Source of the DNA: DASYKT01 sp035995185
GTDB lineage: Bacteria; Acidobacteriota; Blastocatellia; Pyrinomonadales; Pyrinomonadaceae
Length of the DNA: 64,000 nt
Direction of reading: 5' to 3'
Assembly: GCA_035995185.1 (NCBI GenBank)
Contig: DASYKT010000027.1
Span: forward strand, 212,953 to 276,952
In this document: positions 42,658 through 51,610 of the stretch, piece by piece
Layout of the letters: every line of letters starts with the position of its first letter
How positions within the stretch are numbered: the stretch's first letter is position 1
Position numbers and translations under genes: made by a program
Notes under the pieces: generated by a model
Database searches by the model: none
Told to the model about the DNA's origin: nothing
The model's input: only the letters and a program-made list of their open reading frames with translations

Positions 42658-43241
42658 TGAAAACTGCTGTTATCGGGTTTCGCGCAAAGACGGGTAAGGC
42701 CATCGCGATCGCGCTTGCCGGAAAGCAAAAGACGCCTGAATTTCTCGGGCGCTGGAATGTATCGCTGCACGACCCCGAAATCCCCGCTACCTATCAACCG
42801 CACCACGAGGTAATGGAACTGCCGTGGGCCGAAGCGCAGCGCGCCGTCCGCGTGCTGGAGCGCAGCATAGAAAAAATAACGATCGCGGTTTTGAAAGAAT
42901 TGGCCCGCGAACTTAAAGGACAAGGATTCGATCTTGCCTGTGTCGCAGCGGTGGGTTCGCCCGATCGCAATTTGGAAAAGATCGGAAATTTTCACATCCG
43001 CGCGCACGCCGCCGAAGGCATTCTCTTTCGCCGGGTGATCGAAACGGCAGCGGAAAAGCGCCGGCTGAATTGGCGAAGTTTTTCCGACCGGGATATCTTG
43101 CACAAAGCCGCCGAGGCGCTGGATCTACCGGAAGAAAAAGTGACGGACACTCTGACCTCCATCGGAAAGATTGCCGGGCGCCCGTGGCGGCAGGACGAGC
43201 GCATCGCCGCGCTGGCGGCCTGGTTGGCGCTGCCTAAATAG
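42657..43241 (+). CDS. Hypothetical protein, unknown family
   Basis: A 194-residue soluble protein without recognised domain. Visible pieces are an N-terminal strand AVIGFRAKTGKAIAIAL, HHEVMELPWAEAQRAVRVLERSIE and a VAAVGSPDRNLEKIGNFHIRAHAAEGILFRRVIETAAE segment with conserved-looking His, Arg and Glu residues. A nucleotide- or sugar-related actin/RNase H-like fold would be speculation. It is translationally coupled to the methyltransferase gene and followed by a VOC-family gene after 15 bases. Confidence 0.7.
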   Translation: MKTAVIGFRAKTGKAIAIALAGKQKTPEFLGRWNVSLHDPEIPATYQPHHEVMELPWAEAQRAVRVLERSIEKITIAVLKELARELKGQGFDLACVAAVGSPDRNLEKIGNFHIRAHAAEGILFRRVIETAAEKRRLNWRSFSDRDILHKAAEALDLPEEKVTDTLTSIGKIAGRPWRQDERIAALAAWLALPK

Positions 43242-43256
43242 ACCTAAGGAGAAAAT

Positions 43257-43640
43257 ATGTCTTTAGAAAATTCCAAAATAATGGCTTTTGCCGCGACCAC
43301 GAATTCCGAAGCGGCCAAAGATTTTTACGAAAACAAACTCGGCCTGAAATTGATCGAGGATAGCGAATACGCCATCGTTTATGACGCCGGCGGTACGATG
43401 CTGCGCGTGCAAAAAGCGCAGAAACTCGACCCGCCGCAGTTTACCGTGCTCGGCTGGCAGGTAGATGACATTGCCGCCAAGATAAAAGAATTGGTTGCGC
43501 GCGGCGTTGTATTTAATCAATATGGAATGGATTTTATCCCGCAGGACGAACTGGGAGTGTGGACCACGCCCGACGGAAGCGCAAAGGTCGCATGGTTTGC
43601 CGATCCCGACGGGCACACGTTTTCGTTGACACAGTTCTAA
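43257..43640 (+). CDS. Glyoxalase/VOC superfamily protein
   Basis: A 127-residue VOC-fold protein with the two beta-alpha-beta-beta-beta modules of the family. KDFYENKLGLKLIEDSEYAIVYDAGG is in the first half, and TPDGSAKVAWFADPDGHTFSLTQF closes the second. The family includes glyoxalases, dioxygenases and antibiotic-binding proteins; no function can be assigned. A strong AAGGAG ribosome-binding site lies upstream. Confidence 0.85.
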   Translation: MSLENSKIMAFAATTNSEAAKDFYENKLGLKLIEDSEYAIVYDAGGTMLRVQKAQKLDPPQFTVLGWQVDDIAAKIKELVARGVVFNQYGMDFIPQDELGVWTTPDGSAKVAWFADPDGHTFSLTQF

Positions 43641-43669
43641 AGACTTACAAAGATCCCGGAAGAAAAAGA

Positions 43670-44482
43670 ATGAAGCTAATAATTTTAACTGCTTTTGCAA
43701 TACTCTTGTTCGCGGTCGGAGCACCCGCACAAACCGCGCCGGATGCACCCGAACTAACCAGATTACTGAACGAATTTTTGGCCGGGGCCTCGCGTGACGA
43801 TGCTGCCATCCACGACAAATTTTGGGCGCCGGAGTTGGTCTATACTGGCTCTGCGGGCGCGCGCAGGGGTAAAGCCGAGATCATGAGCGGCTTCAAAGGT
43901 GCTCCGACGTCTAAACCCGGCGATCCAAAAACAACTTTCACCTCGGAAGATATCCGCATTCAGCAATACGGCAACACCGCCATCGTCGCTTTTCGTTTGG
44001 TCGGCACTACCGTAGACGATGGAATTACAACTGTGGCGAAATTTTTTAACACGGGCACGTTTCTAAAACGCAAAGGCACATGGCAGGCCGTCGCCTGGCA
44101 GGCGACGCGTATTCCGGTTTCTGAAGAGGATGCGAAAAAGGAAGTTGCCGCCGCCGAGGCCGCTTTTCACCGGGCGCTGCTCGCCGGCGACGTGAAAACG
44201 CTCGGAAGACTAACCGACGAGAGTTTTGTCTGGATGCATCATGACGGCGAGCAAAATTCCCGGCAAAAACTTTTAGAGGATATAACTTCGGGTGAGTTGA
44301 AATACGCAAAGCTGGAAACCGACAAAATCACGGTCTCCGTAACAGGCGACACCGCGATAGTGCGAGGCGTGTCCAACCGGCAGCGCGTCAATGGTAACCC
44401 GCTTACTACTTTTTATACACTGACGTTCGTTAATCGCGGCGGCCTGTGGAAGGCAATATCACTGCATACCAGCCGACGATGA
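43670..44482 (+). CDS. Secreted protein with two DUF4440 domains
   Basis: A 270-residue exported protein starting with MKLIILTAFAILLFAVGAPA. It holds two tandem DUF4440/SnoaL-like domains: ELTRLLNEFLAGASRDDAAIHDKFWAPELVYTG to GTWQAVAWQATRI, then AAEAAFHRALLAGDVKTLGRLTDESFVWMHHDGE to GGLWKAISLHTSR. It is the third DUF4440 gene of the window and a tandem-domain version of those at 5316 and 5875. ATG 43670 is preferred to an upstream in-frame start at 43559, which would run through the VOC gene. Confidence 0.85.
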   Translation: MKLIILTAFAILLFAVGAPAQTAPDAPELTRLLNEFLAGASRDDAAIHDKFWAPELVYTGSAGARRGKAEIMSGFKGAPTSKPGDPKTTFTSEDIRIQQYGNTAIVAFRLVGTTVDDGITTVAKFFNTGTFLKRKGTWQAVAWQATRIPVSEEDAKKEVAAAEAAFHRALLAGDVKTLGRLTDESFVWMHHDGEQNSRQKLLEDITSGELKYAKLETDKITVSVTGDTAIVRGVSNRQRVNGNPLTTFYTLTFVNRGGLWKAISLHTSRR

Positions 44483-44717
44483 GATTTATATAAAATAGTT
44501 CAAAACGACTAAGGCCGACAAGCTTCTCTCAATGAACTTTTTAAATAGACTTTACTCTCTAAAAAAATACTTGACTTGCTAGCCCCAAAAGTGTAAAACA
44601 TTCGACATATTTCCCAAAAAACATTACATACTCAGATTGTTTTAATGTATGCAGTGAAATTTATATACCGGAATGAGTGCCGGTAGGTCTAACTCCCATT
44701 AAGTGATATGGATACCT

Positions 44718-45782
44718 ATGATTTCAGACTTTTTCATTTTTGTAGGAAAATGGCTGCAAGGTGATGAGCAACTGAGCATTGCTAAACTCTTTATAGCGTT
44801 CGGGGAACGGTTAAAAGAAGGCTCTCGCAAGGATAACCGCAAGAAAAATCCAAAAAAAAGAGATTACAAAGCAAAAATATGGGGGGCATTTTTTTCCCTG
44901 TTTGGTTTAATAGCTATTTTGATCGCTCTTTACATTGAAGAATATTTTAAGAATTTGGCCATAATTCCCAATGAGCTTAGTATTCTTTCCCTTAGGTTTT
45001 CCGAGCATGTTGGAGTAGCGCTTATTGTATTAGGACTGGTTAGCCTTATTGTGGATTTTGATTCCTGGCGTAAATATTTTCAAGAGAGACTTGCCGAGAC
45101 AATAGTGAAACGCGATTATCTTAAAACTCTTCGCAAGGAACAATTAACTAACTTGCAAACGGATACGCTCATAGCTTTGTTCGAAATGGAAGATATCAAC
45201 AAAGAAGACAGTTTTTTGGAGTACTTTCGTGCAAAACTGCAAACTTTTATAGCTTCACCTTACCGGGAAGACATAAAAAATAAACTGATCATCAGATTTG
45301 AAGACATTAAAACAAAAAAGAACTTAGTTGTTGAAGACATAATTTCATACAAATGTAAAAAAATGGGTAAATGTATACAGGAGAGGGTTCGGTGGGAAAA
45401 CGACCAACCTTCAAGAATTGTAGACTTCCAAATAACACTTGAAATTCCCGATGATGTTTTTAATCTGCCCCAAACGAAAAGAAATCATAAAAAACAGAAA
45501 ATAGTAATTCCGAAAGGTGACAAACGCCTTCTCCCGATAGGAGAAAAAGGCTACATATTGCCTCTGACGAAATATCTGGATATGGATGGATTATGGGTAG
45601 AAGTCCGTGGTAAATACGTCGTCGAGAAAAGCGAGCTTATTTACTTTACGATGGCCCATCCTTCACATAAAACAAGGCTCACAGTTAGCTATCCGGAGGA
45701 ATTACAGCTTTCAACAGGATATTTTGGTGTCGCAGAGGGGGACTTAAAAAAGAGGAAGATATACCAGGATCTTTTTCAGTAA
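44718..45782 (+). CDS. AT-rich putative membrane protein, probably transferred
   Basis: A 354-residue protein in a visibly more AT-rich stretch than its neighbours. It has two membrane segments near residues 58-80 and 100-118 (AFFSLFGLIAILIALYI and VGVALIVLGLVSLIVDF). A mostly charged cytoplasmic region follows, with coiled-coil-like helix ERLAETIVKRDYLKTLRKEQ. No known domain was recognised. GTG 44703 is an alternative start. Base composition suggests horizontal transfer. The coherent continuation lies in another frame at 45776-46030; see that entry. The spacer 44483-44717 upstream shows no gene. Confidence 0.7.
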   Translation: MISDFFIFVGKWLQGDEQLSIAKLFIAFGERLKEGSRKDNRKKNPKKRDYKAKIWGAFFSLFGLIAILIALYIEEYFKNLAIIPNELSILSLRFSEHVGVALIVLGLVSLIVDFDSWRKYFQERLAETIVKRDYLKTLRKEQLTNLQTDTLIALFEMEDINKEDSFLEYFRAKLQTFIASPYREDIKNKLIIRFEDIKTKKNLVVEDIISYKCKKMGKCIQERVRWENDQPSRIVDFQITLEIPDDVFNLPQTKRNHKKQKIVIPKGDKRLLPIGEKGYILPLTKYLDMDGLWVEVRGKYVVEKSELIYFTMAHPSHKTRLTVSYPEELQLSTGYFGVAEGDLKKRKIYQDLFQ

Positions 45783-46030
45783 ATTACGATTCATGGATGC
45801 TGCCTAATTCCGGTTTTACTTTTCAGCTTAGACATAAAAAGCCGCCTCCAACTGCCCCGGCCGAAAATCCTTCGCCGCCGGCGGCAACACCGAATGTCAG
45901 CCCTCCAGCCGGAATGGCTGCTGGGACAACTGACGAAGAATCAAACGGCGCGCAAGGCGATGTTTTAGTAAATACCGAGTCTAAAGACAATGGGGTGGGC
46001 AAATCAGGCCTGGAAAAAAAGGACGGCTAA
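45776..46030 (+). other. Out-of-frame continuation of the 44718 gene
   Basis: Shifting back one base at the run TTTTT near 45772-45776 gives the peptide SVNYDSWMLPNSGFTFQLRH followed by a Pro-rich tail (PPPTAPAENPSPPAATPN). It flows naturally from the preceding YQDLF and has no independent ribosome-binding site. A sequencing error, a genuine frameshift mutation, or recoding are possible. It may be a separate small gene from ATG 45797, but this is less likely. Confidence 0.5.
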
Positions 46031-46046
46031 GAAATCACTTTCTTGC

Positions 46047-46130
46047 ACACTGTCGCCGATCGTCTACTTAACCAAGGAGTTTGAAAATCTCAGGTCGGAA
46101 AGACGTCCGGCAATCATAATGACGGTATCG
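46047..46130 (-). pseudogene. Decayed copy of the pyk 3' end
   Basis: Positions 46053-46130 align without gaps to 46682-46759, the end of pyk, at roughly three-quarters identity by eye. On the minus strand it reads TVIMIAGRLSDLRFSNSLVK, a stop where pyk has Trp, then TIGDS, matching the TIIMMAGRLSGLGLSSSVVM and TIGEN of pyk. It has no start and is disrupted. It is either the displaced former end of pyk or a remnant of a second gene. Confidence 0.75.
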
Positions 46131-46662
46131 AGTCTTTAACTCTGTGCCCTTTCACAGTTAGCTTGTTCGATAGTAACTTAAATTAGCATTGCCCATGAAT
46201 ACTATTGAAGTTAAAAAATAACGAGTCAGAACCGGGAACGTAGTGACCGGGTAATGGTTTGATTAACCTGCTAAATCGTAAAGATTGAGTTTCTTTCTAT
46301 GGAACCCGGTCGCTGCTCCCACCACCCCGTCAGCCGAAGCGGCTGCCACCCCTCCTCTGGCAGGAGGGGAGCTTACTCCCGGTTCTGACCTCATTACCAT
46401 GACCATTTATTTCACTTACGGCAAAACCACTTAAATTCAAAATCCCCCAAAAACCTCATTTCGTTGACACAAAGAACTTTCTATAATGAACGCGCGAAGT
46501 TTGTTATTTGAAAAGACGGCGAGCCAAAACTTAAAAAACTCCCAAAGCGTGTTCCATTTTTGTTCCGGTGTTCCACTTGGTCACACTCGCTTCAGGTGGA
46601 ACGGTACGGTCCTGTAAGTTAAACTTTTTACTGAGCTTAGCGACTAGGGGTGTTCCATTCGG
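46131..46662. other. Gene-free stretch between pyk remnant and pyk
   Basis: About 530 bases without a supported gene. It contains a palindromic repeat (46226-46399, listed separately), an AT-rich segment and three GTGTTCCA-type words near 46552-46655 with a facing AGGTGGAAC. No promoter could be assigned. It separates the active pyk end from its decayed copy. Confidence 0.5.
46226..46399. repeat. Palindromic intergenic element, copy 2 (CCACCCCGTCA family)
   Basis: Left GAGTCAGAACCGGGAACG, right ACTCCCGGTTCTGACCTC. Inside are GAACCCGGTCGCTGC, CCACCACCCCGTCAGCCG, CCACCCCTCC and GGAGGGGAGCTTA. The right half matches the element at 19316-19465. Confidence 0.7.
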
Positions 46663-48120
46663 TTACTTCATTGGCGTATTCTCGCCGATCGTCCACATCA
46701 CCACCGAGCTTGAAAGTCCCAGGCCGGAGAGGCGGCCGGCCATCATGATGATGGTTTCGTGCGCGTTTACTACGCCGTTTTCCAACAGCAATTTTTCCCC
46801 GAGTTTGAGCATTTCCTCGGTCGATTCGGCGGAGGTGTGAAAGAGCGGGCGGACGCCCCAGATCAGCGCCAGCTGGCGGCAGGCGTCTTCGGAAGTAGTG
46901 ATAGCAAAGGTGTTAAGCCCCGACCGGAAAGACGAGAGCCGCCGCGCCATCAGGCCCGATTCGGTAAACACCGCCACTTTTTCCGTGCCTTTTTCTTTGG
47001 CGGCGTAGGCCGCGGCGACACACAGCGCCTGGCTGGTGCGGCCGGTCGGATCCTGGGTAAATTTCACCGGCTTTTTCAAAAACTTGGGCTTGATGGTTTC
47101 GGCGGAGATGATGATCCTGGCCATCGTGGCGACCGACTCGACCGGGTATTTTCCGGAAGCGGTCTCGGCGGAAAGCATCACGGCATCGCTGCCGTCCCAC
47201 ACGGCATTGGCAATGTCCGAAGCCTCGGCGCGGGTCGGGTGCGAATGTTCGATCATCGATTGCATCATCTGTGTCGCGGTGATCACAAAGCGGTCGTTGG
47301 CCACCGATTTTTGAATGATCATTTTCTGATAGACCGGCACGAGTTCGACACTGGTTTCCACCCCCAGATCGCCGCGCGCGACCATCACGCCATCGGTCGC
47401 CTGAATGATGTCGTCGAGGTTTTCTATCGCTTCGGCTTTTTCGATCTTTGCGACCAGCAGCGCCCGGCCATGTTTGCGAAACCCAAACTTTTCGTTCAGC
47501 GCTTTGATCAATTCTTTCGCTTCCAGGCAATCTTTCGCCGTGCGGACAAACGAAAGCGCGATGTAGTCCACGTTCTGCGACATCGCCCACTCCAGATCTT
47601 CGCGGTCTTTTTGCGTCAGCGAAGGTATCGGCAGATGGGTGTGCGGCAGATTGATGCCTTTGCGGTCAAAGAGAAAACCGCCTTCGATCACGCGGCAGAT
47701 CACATCCGTTTCAGTCACCTCTTCGACCTGTAAAGTCAGCGCGCCGTCGTCCAGCAAAATAATTTCGCCGGGCTGCACCACTTTTGGCAGGTCTTTGTAA
47801 TTTGTCGAGACCTGCGTTGCATCGCCCACGACATCGCGGTTGGTGATAATAAAACGTTCACCTTTGATCAGCAGCGCGGAAGCGGCTTCCAGTTTTCCGG
47901 TGCGGATCTTTGGCCCGCAGAGGTCGACTAGGACCGCCAGCGGTTCGCCCAATTCGGCCGCCGCTTCGCGCACCAGCCGGATAGTTTCGGTGTGCTCCGC
48001 CAGCGTTCCATGGGAACGATTGATGCGGATGGCGTTCATGCCGGCCTGGATCAGGCGGATGATGATTTCTTTATCGGCGGATGCGGGCCCGATGGTAGCT
48101 AGGATCTTTGCTCTGCGCAT
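46663..48120 (-). CDS. pyk: Pyruvate kinase
   Basis: Pyruvate kinase makes pyruvate and ATP from phosphoenolpyruvate. The 485-residue protein starts RRAKILATIGPASADKEII. Key regions are MNAIRINRSHGTLAEH, the catalytic-lysine segment LLVAKIEKAEAIENLDDII, GVMVARGDLGVETSVELVP with the metal-binding residues, and TATQMMQSMIEHSHPTRAEASDIANAVWDGSDAVMLSAETASG. The C-terminal allosteric-type domain follows. It starts at ATG 48120, ten bases downstream of the glucoamylase gene, so they are likely co-transcribed. A decayed copy of its 3' end lies 629 bases further. Confidence 0.96.
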   Translation of the reverse strand: MRRAKILATIGPASADKEIIIRLIQAGMNAIRINRSHGTLAEHTETIRLVREAAAELGEPLAVLVDLCGPKIRTGKLEAASALLIKGERFIITNRDVVGDATQVSTNYKDLPKVVQPGEIILLDDGALTLQVEEVTETDVICRVIEGGFLFDRKGINLPHTHLPIPSLTQKDREDLEWAMSQNVDYIALSFVRTAKDCLEAKELIKALNEKFGFRKHGRALLVAKIEKAEAIENLDDIIQATDGVMVARGDLGVETSVELVPVYQKMIIQKSVANDRFVITATQMMQSMIEHSHPTRAEASDIANAVWDGSDAVMLSAETASGKYPVESVATMARIIISAETIKPKFLKKPVKFTQDPTGRTSQALCVAAAYAAKEKGTEKVAVFTESGLMARRLSSFRSGLNTFAITTSEDACRQLALIWGVRPLFHTSAESTEEMLKLGEKLLLENGVVNAHETIIMMAGRLSGLGLSSSVVMWTIGENTPMK

Positions 48121-48130
48121 AATATAAACA

Positions 48131-50140
48131 CTAAATTGTAAACGCTCTGCGGTCAGGATTAAAGCGCGGGCGCTGGCACATTTCACAGGGTGAAAATTCC
48201 GCCAGCTTGCGCAGGTAAGATATCACCGTGGCAACGTAGGTCGAGTGCGACCATGTTAGCGGCGAAACGGACATCGGCGAACCGTTAAGCGGATCCAGTT
48301 GTTCCGCCATCACGCCCGACGGCAAAGCTCTTTTCACGGCCCACTCCAGGATCTTGTAAGCCTGCTGCAGATCGTTTTCGTTCTTTGCCTTGGCAATATA
48401 ATAGTCCGCCAGCCAGAGCGTGCAGATGAACCACGGATTGCCCGGGATATTCTGATCTTCGGTGGCGCGCATATAACCATCATTCTGAAAACGCGCGATG
48501 CCGCCGACCTCGGTTTTTATCCCCAGGTTTTCTTCTATGGCTTGCACGGTAGCGCGAACCATTTCGTCATCCGCGGAAAAAGCGCCGAAAAAGAAAGCTC
48601 CGAATAGCGAGGCATCGACGGTCGGGTCGGCCTCGAGCTTTCCTTCGTAATTAAATTGCAGCGAGCGCAAAAATCTTCCCGCCGTTTTACTAAACAGGTG
48701 TTCACACATCGCGGCCGTTATTTCTTCCGCCGCCGTTTCGTATGTTTCCGCGCGCGAAATTTCGTTAAAGAGCCGGGCGAAATTCGCGGCCGCGCGCAAA
48801 CCGCCGATGACGGACGAACAGGTGAAGGTATGAACGCCCTTACGGTCTTCCCAAAGATTCCATGAAGGAAGCGGAAGTTTTGTCTCCTTGTCGCGAAACT
48901 CCACCATAAAATCCGCGCACTTGACGATCAAAGGTTGGTAAAGACGCAGCGCAAATTCAATATCGCGAAATTCAGCGTAGTGCTGCCACAAAGCCCACAT
49001 CACCAGCGACGTCTCATCCTCCTGGATCGGTATCAGCGTCGTTTGCGTGAACGCATCCCACGAGGCATGCCAGCCCGAGGCGACCGCACCGTCCGGGGCG
49101 TATTTCTGCAGGAAATACCCGTCGCGATGAACTATCTGGCGGCAAAGGTCAAAGAATGTGCGGGTTAGGCTGGGATAACCGGCGAGGTCTAAAGCATGCG
49201 CGACAAACGCCCCGTCGCGCGTCCAGAGGTAGCTGTAATGGTCTGTAGCTCTTAGGGTTACATCCGAATCGTTGGCCGCTATAATGGCCCCGCCGTTATC
49301 GATCTGGGTGCGCGCGACCAGCAGCGAGCGCTTGTAAAGATCGATTATTTCCGGCGACAGATGGTCAAAATGAATATCGTTTTTATTTACCCACGCCCGC
49401 CAGTAATTTTCCGTTTGCGCCAGCGCGGCGGGGGGAGACATATCATTAATAAATGCATTTAGCGCGCCGACCTCGGCTTGCGATGTTCCGGCGGCGATCC
49501 AGTAAAAGAATTCCCGCTCGCCGTTAGGTTCCACATCCAGTTTGACGGCGATCATCGAATCGACCGAGCCTTCGGTAATGGCCACGCCGGAAAGACGGCC
49601 GTCTTCAGCGTCGCGCCAGGTCCCTTCCTGTTCCTTGAAAGCTTTACGGCCGGTGGTGAATTGATCGAAGTGCGGCGCGGTATTGATGAGAAAATAGCGG
49701 TTGCTTTTATAATGTATCAGCGAACGCGTTTCCGGATCGTAAAATGCCGTGTCGCCTATCTTGTTTTCAAAAATGCGAAAATCCTGATGCAGGAAAATGC
49801 TTACGTCGCGCGCAGAACCCTTAAGGTCTTTCACCCGCATCCGGCGCAGAAAAATATTTCGATGGCTGATGACGGTGTCGTTGGAAACGATCTCCAGCCC
49901 GAGGGTTTCATTTTTAAGTTTTACTTCGGTAACGAGTGTTTCCGGCAGATAACGCAATTCCCGCTGCCACTGGGCTTCATCGACCCAGGAAAAATCGGCG
50001 TCGGCCTTTACGCCCAACCGAAACGGGTAGCCGTCTGTGTGATTTTCTTTTCCCACGTGCGGAAAATATATGTCGCGGATACGGTAAAGCTCGTCAAAGT
50101 TCACGAGCAGCGAACCGTTTCCGACCGGAATATCTCTCAT
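48131..50140 (-). CDS. Glycoside hydrolase family 15 (glucoamylase-type)
   Basis: A 669-residue enzyme that releases glucose from alpha-glucans or trehalose-type substrates. The N-terminal beta-sandwich (GNGSLLVNFDELYRIRDIYFP) is followed by the (alpha/alpha)6 barrel. Typical signatures are DHYSYLWTRDGAFVAHALDLAGY and LPLPSWNLWEDRKGVHTFTCSSVIGGL with the likely catalytic acid Glu in WNLWED; the base is likely in the C-terminal NIPGNPWFICTLWLADYY neighbourhood. No signal peptide is seen, so it is probably cytoplasmic and linked to storage-glucan breakdown. Pyk downstream fits sugar catabolism. Confidence 0.93.
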   Translation of the reverse strand: MRDIPVGNGSLLVNFDELYRIRDIYFPHVGKENHTDGYPFRLGVKADADFSWVDEAQWQRELRYLPETLVTEVKLKNETLGLEIVSNDTVISHRNIFLRRMRVKDLKGSARDVSIFLHQDFRIFENKIGDTAFYDPETRSLIHYKSNRYFLINTAPHFDQFTTGRKAFKEQEGTWRDAEDGRLSGVAITEGSVDSMIAVKLDVEPNGEREFFYWIAAGTSQAEVGALNAFINDMSPPAALAQTENYWRAWVNKNDIHFDHLSPEIIDLYKRSLLVARTQIDNGGAIIAANDSDVTLRATDHYSYLWTRDGAFVAHALDLAGYPSLTRTFFDLCRQIVHRDGYFLQKYAPDGAVASGWHASWDAFTQTTLIPIQEDETSLVMWALWQHYAEFRDIEFALRLYQPLIVKCADFMVEFRDKETKLPLPSWNLWEDRKGVHTFTCSSVIGGLRAAANFARLFNEISRAETYETAAEEITAAMCEHLFSKTAGRFLRSLQFNYEGKLEADPTVDASLFGAFFFGAFSADDEMVRATVQAIEENLGIKTEVGGIARFQNDGYMRATEDQNIPGNPWFICTLWLADYYIAKAKNENDLQQAYKILEWAVKRALPSGVMAEQLDPLNGSPMSVSPLTWSHSTYVATVISYLRKLAEFSPCEMCQRPRFNPDRRAFTI

Positions 50141-50249
50141 AAAGTGATCAGATACTTATTTTACACGAACGAAGCGAAAGGTAATAAAAATGACGTTTGT
50201 TTTCTGCCACAAACGCCATTAAATGTTCCTTAATTTCCTTTGGTATAAA

Positions 50250-50603
50250 TTACCAATTGCATTCGCCCCATTCCCACGACGTCAGCGAGCGTTTTCCGCG
50301 CAGATTGCGATATACCACCGCCGTGGCATAACGAATGCGCTTGCCGTTTCTAACTTTAAGACATATCTTGTAATTCATTCCGGCAACGACCTGCTGTTCA
50401 GCTTTGACGTTCAGCATGAGAATTACCCCGGACTTGATCTTTTGATTTTCAACCGCAACCGCGTAACGGGCAGCCGCTCTGACCTGCGGGTCTTTTGTAT
50501 CGACAGAGCCGTAGCCGCCGGCGATCTGTGCCCTGGCGGTTTGCGCGCCGATGGCAATAAAACAAAAGACAAAGAGAGGCAGTAACAAATTTAGTTTTCG
50601 CAT
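50250..50603 (-). CDS. Secreted cystatin-like protein
   Basis: A 117-residue protein with signal peptide (MRKLNLLLPLFVFCFIAIGA, cleavage near ARAQ). The mature part has the cystatin layout: N-terminal Gly pair (IAGGYGSVD), helix RAAARYAVAVENQK, the diagnostic QVVAG loop at residues 71-75 (Gln-x-Val-x-Gly), and a Trp-containing second loop SLTSWEW near 107-112. Cystatins inhibit papain-like cysteine proteases; bacterial members are uncommon. The ribosome-binding site is GAGGA. No cysteine-protease gene is nearby. Confidence 0.85.
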   Translation of the reverse strand: MRKLNLLLPLFVFCFIAIGAQTARAQIAGGYGSVDTKDPQVRAAARYAVAVENQKIKSGVILMLNVKAEQQVVAGMNYKICLKVRNGKRIRYATAVVYRNLRGKRSLTSWEWGECNW

Positions 50604-50741
50604 ATTTTTCCTCGAATTATGAGATGGATGACCGCCAGAATTCTGCGCCATAAAATGCACTATGTCAAAAAAACAGCAGTCACTCGGAATAGATGACGGA
50701 TAATAGATCGAATCTCTCACTCTCGGCTTTTATCTATATTC

Positions 50742-51338
50742 CTATTTATTTGACACAGCACTCGCCAGGGCGCGCTGTACCGCGCGGTCCAGTTCTTCGC
50801 GCACCGCCGCGTCATAGCTGGAAAAATTTTCGACCAGTTTGCCGTTGCGGTCAAAGATGAATGTTTGCGGGATCACATCCGTTCCATTAAAAAGCGCGTC
50901 GACAAGCTCGGCTTCGGGTTCGCCCAGATCGTATTGGATCTTTAATTTCGTGACAAAGTCCGCAACGAACGGCCGGTCGTCCGGCCCGCCGACATGCAGG
51001 CCGATAACCCGCAGCCCGTCGCCCTTAAATTTATCCTGCAGGCTGACTAGGTGTGGAATTTCTTCCAGGCAGGGCGGGCAATAGGTGGCCCAAAAGTCGA
51101 GCACGACCACTTTTCCTTTATAATCCGCGAGCGTTTGCTTTGTGCCGCTTTGTAGTTTCCAGCCGAATTTTTCTATGTTGGCGGTATTTGGCGGAGGCTG
51201 CGCCGGCGGCAGCGCTCGGTTTATCCCGGTTTGCATATTCACGGACGAAACTATTTTCGGCGCGCTGGACGGCTGGCAGGCGGCGAGAAATACGCTAAAA
51301 AAAACTAACGCCGGAAGTTTATGAATGATAAATTTCAT
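50742..51338 (-). CDS. TlpA/ResA-like thioredoxin lipoprotein
   Basis: A 198-residue lipoprotein (lipobox ending at Cys21, FLAACQ) with a Pro-rich linker and a thioredoxin domain. The redox site is C87-P-P-C90 in DFWATYCPPCLEEIPHL, and the cis-Pro segment is VIPQTFIFDRNG. Such proteins reduce apocytochrome c cysteines or other extracytoplasmic disulfides, which fits the many cytochromes of this genome. ATG 51338 is chosen; an upstream extension to 51545 has no signal peptide. Confidence 0.9.
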   Translation of the reverse strand: MKFIIHKLPALVFFSVFLAACQPSSAPKIVSSVNMQTGINRALPPAQPPPNTANIEKFGWKLQSGTKQTLADYKGKVVVLDFWATYCPPCLEEIPHLVSLQDKFKGDGLRVIGLHVGGPDDRPFVADFVTKLKIQYDLGEPEAELVDALFNGTDVIPQTFIFDRNGKLVENFSSYDAAVREELDRAVQRALASAVSNK

Positions 51339-51434
51339 AAAATTAAACTGGATTCTATTGTATTTTCTTACAGATTTAGTAGGATTCAAAGTGCATTGTT
51401 CATAAAAGAATAAAGTTATCCTGATGAGTAATAT

Positions 51435-51510
51435 ATTTCGTGTGTTTAGTGTAATTCGTGGTGAAAATTTCGGAAATTTAACCACGAACCGCACGAAATA
51501 CACGAAACCT
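51435..51510. repeat. Nonamer-based inverted repeat
   Basis: Left arm TTTCGTGTGTTTAGTGTAAT and CGTGGTGAAA faces ACCACGAAC, CGCACGAAA, TACACGAAA. It lies in the 402-base gene-free region 51339-51740, together with the palindromic element at 51611. Confidence 0.7.
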
Positions 51511-51610
51511 CCGCCACGTCTTAGTTCTGATTGGAGAAAAAACATTAAAATATCAAAGAATGATAAAGAAAAAAAGGGCTTTACCTTTAAAGTTCGCCAT
51601 AACTTTTAAG

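Noticed and set aside
45768..45782. Programmed -1 frameshift site
   Set aside because: The T-run does not fit the X-XXY-YYZ slippery pattern in the zero frame, so mutation or sequence error is likelier.
46759..47733. Plus-strand open frame opposite pyk
   Set aside because: Arg/His-rich shadow translation of pyk.
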